Source of the DNA: Ochotona curzoniae
Lineage: Eukaryota > Chordata > Mammalia > Lagomorpha > Ochotonidae
DNA: 64,000 bases
Direction: 5' to 3'
Assembly (NCBI RefSeq): GCF_017591425.1
Contig: NW_024465885.1
Span: forward strand, 45,503,001 to 45,567,000
Each line of letters opens with the position of its first letter. Positions within the stretch are counted from its first letter, which is position 1. The notes under the pieces were generated by a model, which worked only from the letters and a program-made list of their open reading frames with translations, was not told the origin of the DNA and searched no databases. Below, piece by piece: positions 55,672 to 64,000 of this stretch. The position numbers were made by a program, and so were the translations under genes.

Positions 55672-56389
55672 AACAAAAGGGAATTTGTAAAGGAGCCAGC
55701 ATGAGGGCTCCCTCCTCTTTCCATCCTCAGCTGATTTCCCTTTTCCAGTTTTGGGGTATAGTATGCAGGTTTCAAGTGGCAGAGGTGCGGCTGTTGCTGA
55801 AATTCATTGCCCCAGGATCAACGCAGGCCAGACAAGAGAATATGGCAGGAAGAGGTGGCTAGCCGGAGGAGAGAGAGAAGCTCCACTCTAAAATCAAATT
55901 TGTGGGGTCAACAGGAGAAAACAGACTGCCCCAGAACCCGAGATAGAAGTGAGTTGGACCCAGAACCTCCAATGTAATCAGCAGTAGTAGTGAAGAATAA
56001 GACTAACACTCCTGGTCACTTCAGACCGCTAGCCTCGGAACGCCACCTGTAATCTAAGCTGTGGAGTCTGTGCTATGAAATCTGCGTGACATCGATGGCT
56101 TCTGGACTGATCTTGGCTCCATCTCTTGTTGATGCAATGAGCTTGACCAAACCTCTTTAATATGTTGACCTTCTCATTCAAAGAGTCCAGAAAGTCTGCT
56201 TGAGGGTTTGCTGGTTCGTGCAGCTTGCTAAATGATGCTTGTCATATACTTGTCCCGGAGGCAGGCACTAACTGCTGGAGGCATGGCTACCACATAGCAA
56301 CCACAACGAGTCTGTTTCCAACAGGAAAAGTGTGGACCCTGACATGGAGGAAGGGCTCTCTGTTCATGGGTCGTGCCCCTCACCAGCCT
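55668..56389. other. Unassigned DNA
   Basis: No supportable gene or nameable repeat. Confidence 0.4.
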
Positions 56390-56740
56390 TATCTCTCAGT
56401 TCTCTGTTCTATAAACTCCGCATTCCTGAGATATTGGGCACTCTTCAGTTCCTTAGAAGTCCTGCATTCTCTCTGCTCCTTCACCTTGAAATACCCCGTC
56501 ACTATTTCCTACCCATTCTAAAGGTGTCAGCTTGAATGGCTTTCTCTGTCTCCTTTCCTGACTATTTCTAGAACACAAATGCCATTACAGACACTTGTTC
56601 AGTTAGCAGTCTTATCTGTATAATTCCATTTAATTAGGAGCTGTGTTTTATTCCTGTTATCATCCCTAAACTCTGAGTCTGAATCCCAAAACAGGCATTC
56701 CATCGATAGTTATTGAATGAATGATTAAACTTATAGAACC
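56390..56740 (+). mobile_element. L2 3' end
   Basis: C/T-rich text ('cctgcattctctctgctcct', 'tcaccttgaaataccccgtc') leads into 'aggagctgtgttttattcct', 'gttatcatccctaaactctg' and 'atagttattgaatgaatgat', the order of the L2 3' end with its 'ttgttgaatgaatga' terminus. Confidence 0.5.
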
Positions 56741-56892
56741 GTTTAAAAGACTTGAAAGTACAAATGCCCTCGTATTAGATGGCTTCAGAAGTGATTAGAT
56801 CCCTGGATAGGAAAAGAATGGGAGGTGAATCTACGACTCAGGAATGAACAGGTTGTAATCTGCTTTGCCCTCGTAGGGGTGGGTTGTTGGGG

Positions 56893-57205
56893 CTGGGATT
56901 GTGGCATAGTGCATTAAGCTGCAGTTTGCAATGCCATCACCCCATATCAGAGTGCTGGTTTGAGTCCCAGTTGCTCTGTTTTCAATCCTGTTCTCTACTA
57001 TTACCTTGTAAAGCAGCACAGGATGCTCCAAGTCCTTAGATTCCTACTCCTTGTAGGGGTGGCCAAGTGGAGTTCCAGCCTCTTCGCTTTAGTAGGATCC
57101 AGCCTAAGCTCTTACGGTCACTTGGAGAATGAACTGGCAGATGGAAAATCTCTTCTCCCTGCCTTTCCCTCTCCATTCTTCTTTTAAACAAATAAATATT
57201 TAGAA
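56893..57205 (+). mobile_element. C-type SINE, second subtype, full length
   Basis: Head 'ggctgggattgtggcatagt', 'gcattaagctgcagtttgca', 'ctggtttgagtcccagttgc'; body 'agcacaggatgctccaagtc', 'tggagaatgaactggcagat'; tail 'aaacaaataaatatttag'. The head differs from that of the copy at 7309, so at least two subtypes are present. Confidence 0.88.
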
Positions 57206-58264
57206 AAACAGAAGCTTTATGGAAGGGATGACTTACTGAAGAAATGATTGTCTTCTCATATCTGGTCTCCTTTCATAGTAAAATCTTAACTCTCAGCTAG
57301 GTCTGTGGTCATTTTAGACAAAAATTATCAATACTTCTAACTTGCCTTCCGATTAAGTGTTACCAAGTCCTTGGAAAAGTTCTGATCAACAAAATGCAGG
57401 CTAAATATTTATCCTCTTTGGTCCACTTTCTGCAAACTCCAGATTATGGGCATATAGCCAAAGCCGTAAGACCATGTCAGCTATTGTGTAATGTGTAGAA
57501 GATTCTGAAATTTTATTTGTGTAGCACCGAGAATAGACCCTGCGTTGTTATGCTTTTCTTCCTTTCTTCTCTCTGGTGTACCAAATAAAGGTGTGATTTC
57601 TGGAACGTTGGTTGGCAGAAGGAATCTTGAGACAGAGGCCTGTAGTTCAATGCTGGTGAAGCAAGCACACTGATGGATGGATCCTGGGTCCCTGAGTGTC
57701 TGAAGAACATACAGTCACCACATCAGCACTAGGCTGCTTGCTTATTCTTTGACTTTTTCATTTATTTGTGGGATTGTTATGTTTATTATTACAATTTTGT
57801 GAGATTTGTTGGGTTATATTTGTTGGGTTTCAAAGAACCATCTAATCATCAAAAATTGCTTTGAGAAAATAATTTCAGTTGGAAACAATAGGATACACAA
57901 GGTTTTGGGGTAATATTTGTAATAGTATTTTATGAAATTATAAATTCTTAAATTTGGAGGTTTCAAAATAGTATTAAAGATAATGTATCTTGGTGATGTT
58001 AACTATTTTTTTTTAATTTAAACTTGCTCTGGTAAATTGTAGATGTCATGAAAGACCAGACAAAATTCATTGGATTTTTAGATTCATATTTCAGAGTAGA
58101 ACATTTTATAATAGCCAAGGGAAGATATAACAGCACAATGTGAACTTAGCTGCCAGTTCTCCCAGAAAGCACATGTGTTGTTCAAGACAGAGCACACAGC
58201 AGCAACCCTTCTCCTTTTATTCCTGGTGCTATTGCTCAGTCACATGCTCGTGGTAACTGGTGAT
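57206..58264. other. Unassigned AT-rich DNA
   Basis: No gene. 57770-58080 is very AT-rich. Confidence 0.4.
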
Positions 58265-58515
58265 GATACTTGAAATAGTTATGCATCTAATATCATATGT
58301 TCTCCCTGAAATGAGGTAACCTCCACGTGAAACACAAGATAAACAGATACATATATATATGTATACACACACACATACACACATATTCTCGTAAATGAAC
58401 TGTGTAATGGAAGCTAGCACACTGGGAAGTGAATAAACATCGCAGCGTACATATCTACTCCTGAATTGAAGGAAAATTTCAAATGAAACTGCTAAAAATA
58501 TACCTGGAAAAATAG
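58265..58515 (+). mobile_element. L1 3' end, tail lost
   Basis: 'taatatcatatgttctccct' is the L1 ORF2-end motif seen in lagomorph L1s. It is followed by an (AT/AC)-rich stretch, 'aatggaagctagcacactgg', 'gaagtgaataaacatcgcag' and 'atctactcctgaattgaagg', shared with 43840-43930. The element stops without a poly(A) tail. Confidence 0.6.
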
Positions 58516-58524
58516 AATAGTAGA

Positions 58525-58722
58525 CTATCATTGGAACTCCTCCCGAGTCTCCCACATGGGTACAGGAGCCCAAGGACTTGGGGCTTCTTCAGTTGTTTCC
58601 CAGCTGCATTAACAGGGAGCTGCATCTGGAACAAGTGGCTGAGACTGGAATTGGCAGGTGCAGGAGATGCTGGTATTACAGGCACTGGCTTAATCCACTC
58701 TGTCATGGCATCGGCCCCAGGA
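58525..58722 (-). mobile_element. C-type SINE lacking its tail
   Basis: Starts mid-body with 'ggaactcctcccgagtctcc', 'cacatgggtacaggagccca', then 'cagctgcattaacagggagc', 'tgagactggaattggcaggt' and the head end 'tgtcatggcatcggcccc'. The 3' third, including the A/T tail, is missing. Confidence 0.75.
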
Positions 58723-59026
58723 AATCTTCATTGGTGTGTGTTAATAGGATGTCCACCTGATGACATTAGTCCTAATTTATGGACTGAGTTCATATTTCTC
58801 AAGTTATCAACCACATTCTGCTTAATTTAAGAGAGAAATGTCGATCATGAACAAAACGCAAAATCCATGCAAAAATCTCTTATTTAATGAGCTTTCTAGC
58901 TGGTTGGCTTAGAAGAAAAAGAGTCCCAAGAATCATGTTTGGTAGATTTCAAAGTGATTAACTGGTTCTTCAGCAAATACTTTTCCCCAGACATTTCAGT
59001 TTGTACTTGAGTGAGTGTGTGCATGG

Positions 59027-59027
<1 letters not shown>
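58723..59027. other. Unassigned DNA
   Basis: Nothing recognised. Confidence 0.4.

Positions 59028-59065
<38 letters not shown>
59028..59065. repeat. (GT)19 microsatellite
   Basis: GT units followed by 'gcatacgcccccccc'; a short C run lies at 59072-59079. Confidence 0.96.
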
Positions 59066-59066
<1 letters not shown>

Positions 59067-62000
59067 ATACGCCCCCCCCACACACATGCGCATAAATACT
59101 TAGAGAGATTGCAATCAGGAATGTGTAGAGCTGTGACCAACCATGCTGCATCCTTTCATCCCAGGTCAAGAAGCTGGAGTCCACATCACACTGCACTTGA
59201 TTTTGGCATTCATGTCACAGAGCTCCTGGTGTCTACGATACTATTTTTGATATGCAGCTGTTGACTCGAAACATCTGATAGTTTCTCTTCTCCAGAATGG
59301 TGGATGCAAGAGATCAGTTAACCATCACTTGTTTCAGTTCTTTTAAGTCAGGAGACTAATATTAGATAACACTTCCTTTGCCTGTGATGCTTTTCTGCTG
59401 CCTTTTGGCTTACAGAATCTCAGGTGCTGAGAAATTCCACGAATTCATTCAGGTCGGTTGGGCATTTGTCCTCAGGGATAGTGGGTTCTCATCTGATTAC
59501 CAATTCTGAGCAAATGGAGAATACAAACATTTATCACTGCTACTCCAGACTCCCTGTTGACCTCACTAAGCCCTTGCTATGGTTGTGTCATTTCCTTTTG
59601 TTCTTTTCCTACCCCGTGGATTAGGAGAGTCATTGGCTATGATTCACTGATGCAACCACTTGTATACATGCAGGCTATTGGTAAAATCCCCTCTTGGCTT
59701 GAGAGGTTAAGGAGAGGTCAAAGAACTTAACCAAAGGTGCTGTTTGCTAACTACCATGTGAGGCACCAGCAGCATCCAATAAGAAATGAACGTTGGCCTT
59801 GGGGTGGAGATAGGTTCCTGGGGCCCCCTTATTCATGCACTTGGGAGGTACAGGGAGGCAACTATCTGATTGGAATGGAACCCATTTCTTATCTGGAAGA
59901 TCTGCCCCATTGTGCCTCTGTGGAGAATGCTCATTCTTGGCCTGCACAATCATCTTGCTTGTCCGCCCTGTAGAATTTCTCAACCTAGCCTTCAGAGTGA
60001 TTCACCCTGCGAACACTTTCTAAGGTCAAGAACCAGGTCGCTGATAAAACTATTTGCCAGTAGCCACATGACCTTTGCTCCCTATCTAGAAGACCATTTA
60101 AGATCTTCTGGTTTTTTGTAAAAATGTTACTCCCAACATGCATGTATAAGTGATGCAGATTACCTTTGACTTTGCTGACATTTATCACAGTCAAGTACTG
60201 CAATAAGTTGACTTTAAAAAAAAAAAGTCCATGATAAAATTATAGGTCATACCAACAGAAGTGTGAAGGCTTGTGCAACTCATTCTACACCTGCTCTAAT
60301 AGCTCTTGTACAGCCCATCCACTTGTGGAAGAAGGGATGCACCAAGGTGTATGTCCATGGGCAGGTACTAGGACCTTTTATTGGAATATACGTGTTCTCA
60401 GTGTTTTTCCAACAGATAAAATAGAGCAAGTGAGGGCATGCTGCAATGGGGTACAACTGTAGGAGTTAACAGAAGGAGAATGCACCTAGAGGGGAAACTC
60501 AGTTCAAGGCAAGTTTAGTTGGCTATGATCTAAGCTATGAGAAGAATGCACGGGAAGACATTTAGCATGAACCTGATGTGATAATTTTATAAAATTCTAA
60601 CTCAGGGTGAGAAGGGGACCATTAGATCTTCTGAGGGAAGAAACAGTCAGGACACAGTTCCTAAAATAGTGAATTATAGATATGGTTTTAAAAACAGATT
60701 GGTTTTTAAGGTAGATAGACTACAGTGAAAGAGGGGCCCAGGCTGAGCGAGCAGCTTGTGCAAAGCACACAGAAATTCTTTAGTTGGGTCTAAAGAAATG
60801 TGAGCAACTTAGGATTGGTTATTTCATTAGTGAGGACTAACATATATTTTCATGATCTAGAATGTCAACTTTTTCATTCATTAAAATATTTGCCTATGCT
60901 TCTATCCCAGTTCAATGGGACCTTGTATCTAATCACTCTAAAGAGACTTACTGCTTTAAAGCTTTTCTGAGTTTAAGAAAGGAAAACACTTAAATGTGAG
61001 AAAATTCAACTGTTTTTTATCTCAAAGGTCTTTCCCCAACTTGTCTTCTTTAATGTTTATTAGTTATTAAAAAGATATTTAACTTTGATTGATTGTGGAA
61101 ATTTTGTTACCACTTAAAGCAGTGTATCTAAAATCTGGAACCTTGGTTCTTAAAAGGTAAAATTAAAACAAAACATCGAAATCTGGGTATTTTATATAGC
61201 AGAGAGACCTACTTAGCTCATGATTTTCAGTATTCAAGAGCGTGATACTGGCTTCTGCTTGGCTCTGAGAGGGTTTGTGGTGACATCACAAAATGGTGGT
61301 GACAGCATGATGTGAGTGGGCAGAAAGGCAGAGATTACCAGCTAAAATTTTTTTGTTTAAGTAACTCACTTTCATGAGAACTGACGAGGGTCCTACAAGT
61401 TCCACAGTGATTCCTTTAGGGTGATGTCCTTGATGACCTTCGGTCTCACCTCTCAAAGCTTCCGTCATTTTCATATCACCACCCTGAGCATCAACACTTC
61501 AGAACAAGAATCTCCTGGAGAGACAAACCAAACTCAAGGCTTAGCACCCACTAAGTAGCATCTAGTCAGCCAGAATGTGTCATTTTTGTGTATACTTGTA
61601 TATTTGTCGCCACTGGTTTTGAGAGGCATGAGAAACAGACTGAAGTGGGGGTAAAACCACTAAGTGTTTCAAAAATCAAAAGCTGATGCTTTCAAATAGC
61701 AGATAAATGTGTTTAAATGATCATCCTTTTTAATTACACCCGATTTTTATTTTCACAGGATTTGACAGATTTCTGTGTTGAGTTTACTACCAGGTGCCAC
61801 ATTATCACTTAACCAAAAAACTCTATAAAAATAACTTCCCCCACTGGAATGGTGGTATGTGCAAAGAGCAATCTATTTATGTTTCTGCTCAGTTTCAAAC
61901 ACTCTTTGAGAGATGAGCTGAATGAGTTGTATTTGAGCAATCTGTGCACCTCTGGCAAGATGCGGCAGATGTGAGCACTTGCATTGGTGGGACTCAAAGC

Positions 62001-62737
62001 AGCAGCTCCTCATTTCACGTAAGGATTTTGCACGACGCTGACTTTTTGACATCATCTAGAGCAGAAGTTACTTCACGCAAACCACTCTGTGGTGTTTCTA
62101 TAAAATTTTAGCTCTATAAAGTGGTTCATCTTCTATTTGCTTCCTGGACTGTATATAATCCTAGTAGAAGCCTGGGGCAGGAATGCACTGAGTGAGCGGA
62201 AGTGTTGTTCCCCAACTTGGAAAAGGCTGCTTGCTCTAAGTCTGAGGTACAGACTCTCCTTGAATAGGTCCAACTGCCCAGTGAACAAAGACTGCTTGCT
62301 TGCCCTTTCAATTTTCCCCTACAGTAACACGATCCAATATTTTAATTGTTTCTTCCTCTTGAAAGGCCAGGATGGGTCATCCACACCACAGCATCCCTAG
62401 GATCCAGCATGCAGCTGCGAACCACAGGATGGATGGGCAAATAACTTGTTAAAGGAGTGTGTGGCCAGGAGTGATAAGGAAAGAAAGAGCCTCCAGAGGC
62501 TGCAGAGGAAGCAACCTGAACTGAGAGAGAAGGGCAAGGACTTCCAGAAGTGGAGCCTTCTCTCACTGCAAGGAGGAATAGAGTTTTGGGCCGAGATGAT
62601 TGTGTCATAAGCATATGACTGAGGGGTATGGAGCAAATGGAGTAGGGCAGTGCTTTCATTTTACGGTGTCTTTTTGTTGTTTTGCTATAATTTTGAAATT
62701 AAACATAGCAATTTAGAAGGCTAGAAGGCTCAAAGTT
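59066..62737. other. Unassigned 3.7 kb stretch
   Basis: No supported gene or clear repeat. 60840-61170 is very AT-rich. 61800-62060 is unique and resembles conserved noncoding DNA in texture ('ggcaagatgcggcagatgtg', 'ttttgcacgacgctgacttt'). Frames up to about 105 codons show no domain. Confidence 0.4.
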
Positions 62738-63060
62738 ACAGCCAGTGCCATGGTTTATCAGGCTAACTTTGCATTTACAATGCTGGCATCCCATACAGGT
62801 GCAAATTGGAATCTTAGCTGCTCCATATCTAACCCAGTTCCCATCCTATAGCCTGGGAAAGCAGCAGAGGATGACTCAGGTTCTTGGGGCCCTGCATCCG
62901 AGTGGGAGACCAAGAGAATGTTCCTGGTTCCTGGCTTAGAACCAGCTCGGCTCCAGCTATTAAAGCCATTGGGGGAGTGAACCGGCAGATGGAAGATATC
63001 TCTCTCTTGGTCTCTGTCTTTCCTGTCTTCTTTGTAAATAAAAGTCATAAAATACTTAAA
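62738..63060 (+). mobile_element. C-type SINE, full length
   Basis: Head 'cagccagtgccatggtttat', 'acaatgctggcatcccatac'; body 'atagcctgggaaagcagcag', 'gagtgggagaccaagagaat', 'ggggagtgaaccggcagatg'; tail 'tttgtaaataaaagtcataa'. Confidence 0.9.
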
Positions 63061-63179
63061 AGAAAAGTTGAAGTTTCTTTTCTCCAAAATAAAAATCAGA
63101 TTCAATATCATATATCCAAATTCACTGATAGATCCTTTATAGGTATCGGTCACTTAATTGAAAACATATAACATGCTAG

Positions 63180-63492
63180 GAGCCTGGCACAGTAGCCTAG
63201 TGACTAAAATCCTTGCCTTGTATGCACTAGGATCCCATGTGGGTGCTGGTTCATGTCCCACTACTCTGTTTCACATCCAGCTCCCTGTTTGTGGTCTGGG
63301 AAAGCAATGAAGGGCAGTCCAAAGCCTTGGGACTCTACCCACGTAGGAGACCTGGAAGAGCCTCCTGGCTCAGTTTTGGCCCTTGCAGCTACTGGAAGAG
63401 CGAACCAACAGACAGAAGATTTTTCTCCCTGTTTCTCCTTCTCTCTATATGTGCCTTTCCAACAAAATGAATAAATAAGTTAAAAAATAAAG
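63180..63492 (+). mobile_element. Pika-type C SINE, full length
   Basis: Head 'ggagcctggcacagtagcct', 'agtgactaaaatccttgcct'; body 'gtggtctgggaaagcaatga', 'ccaaagccttgggactctac', 'gagacctggaagagcctcct'; tail 'aatgaataaataagttaaaa'. Same orientation as, and about 120 bp after, the SINE at 62738. Confidence 0.92.
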
Positions 63493-64000
63493 AAAATAAG
63501 TAGCATGTATTTAGTACTTTTGATTTTATCAAAATATTTGTCAGTTTTCTCAGCTGCTTATTGAAGTATCTCTTCCTCTTTTTCTAACGTGAGACTCTTA
63601 CATTGCTTCAGTTGTTCTACTGGTGGTGCAAGCCTAAATGTCTTATAATTAAGAATCATCTTACTGAAATTATCTTTTGGTGAATGCTTCCTGTTCTGAG
63701 ATGCTAAATCTGTTGGCTCTCTACACTAAAGTTAGTAGCAGGTTTTTTAGAGAAAGAGGTTCAATAAAAGCACATTCTTTTTTTTTTAATCCTTTAATGA
63801 GGTAGGGCTGGATGAAAAGCTAGTCCTTGGTGTTCAAAACATTTAGAGATCAAAATCTTTCTAACATGGATGTACAATCAAATGCACACTGCCAAGCATT
63901 CAAGCAAGTTCCTCCAGTTGTAAGCCAGCTCCTGTGCTTTGTGCAGGAGGAAGATAGGTGGAACAAGGCTAGTGTTACACACTGCTTCTCTTATGGCAAT
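63493..64000. other. Unassigned DNA
   Basis: No gene. A T-run at 63777-63788 could be an inverted poly(A) tail of an element, but none is recognisable to its right within the window. Confidence 0.4.

Noticed and set aside
3699..59065. Directly repeated CA/GT tracts as a CRISPR-like or satellite array
   Set aside because: They are simple dinucleotide microsatellites scattered through mammalian DNA, with no repeat-spacer structure.
7309..63492. tRNA-like heads of C-type SINEs as functional tRNA genes
   Set aside because: The heads resemble tRNA boxes A and B only in part and are fused to SINE bodies and tails; no complete cloverleaf is present.

Overview
This 64 kb window is mammalian nuclear DNA from a gene-poor, AT-rich region. 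The best species call is a lagomorph, most likely a pika (Ochotona). About two dozen copies of a roughly 300 bp tRNA-derived SINE of the lagomorph C-repeat type are present. Several begin with a gggcc...agcctagcggctaa-type head, which I associate with pika rather than rabbit. Two L1 copies also have lagomorph-type 3' regions. The genus call is from memory of these families, not from a search.

I find no protein-coding gene, rRNA, tRNA, miRNA or CRISPR array that I can support. Nearly all the open frames are short chance frames, or frames running through SINEs, L2, L1 or (CA)n tracts. The supportable content is interspersed repeats in layers of different age. The oldest layer is L2, MIR, MER20-like and other hAT-type DNA elements, and one old dispersed repeat of uncertain class. 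The middle layer is mammalian L1 3' ends and MaLR-type LTRs. The youngest layer is lagomorph C-type SINEs and L1s. Long (CA)n/(GT)n tracts lie near 3.7, 14.07, 16.7, 28.1, 55.6 and 59.0 kb, and a (GGAGA)n tract has grown inside a SINE at 32.2 kb.

Layout: 0-12 kb holds an L1 3' end, SINEs and two head-to-head L2 fragments (8.5-10.4 kb). 12-21 kb holds an old L1, two MaLR-type LTR regions (12.7 and 20.3 kb), SINEs and two hAT elements. 21-25 kb is mostly unassigned. 25-34 kb holds old L1 and MIR pieces, SINEs and a small GC-rich island at 30.4 kb. 34.4-36.3 kb is a 5'-truncated minus-strand L1. 36.5-40 kb contains unique AT-rich DNA with enhancer-like features. 40-48 kb holds SINEs, MIR, an L1 tail and two nested insertions. 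About 49-52 kb is the standout element: an L1-derived unit with a 5'UTR, a full-length but frameshifted ORF1 and only about 55 recognisable codons of ORF2, then a 3' region and an A-rich tail. This is the architecture of a 'half-L1' (HAL1). 52.6-64 kb holds an LTR, SINEs, an L2 end and an L1 tail fused to a SINE fragment.

The most useful leads are the HAL1-like element with its duplicated 3' region, a 28-nt candidate exon at 54.66 kb, the GC-rich island at 30.4 kb, and the unique blocks near 28.7, 36.6, 39.5, 47.4 and 61.9 kb that may be conserved regulatory DNA. All element boundaries are estimates by eye.
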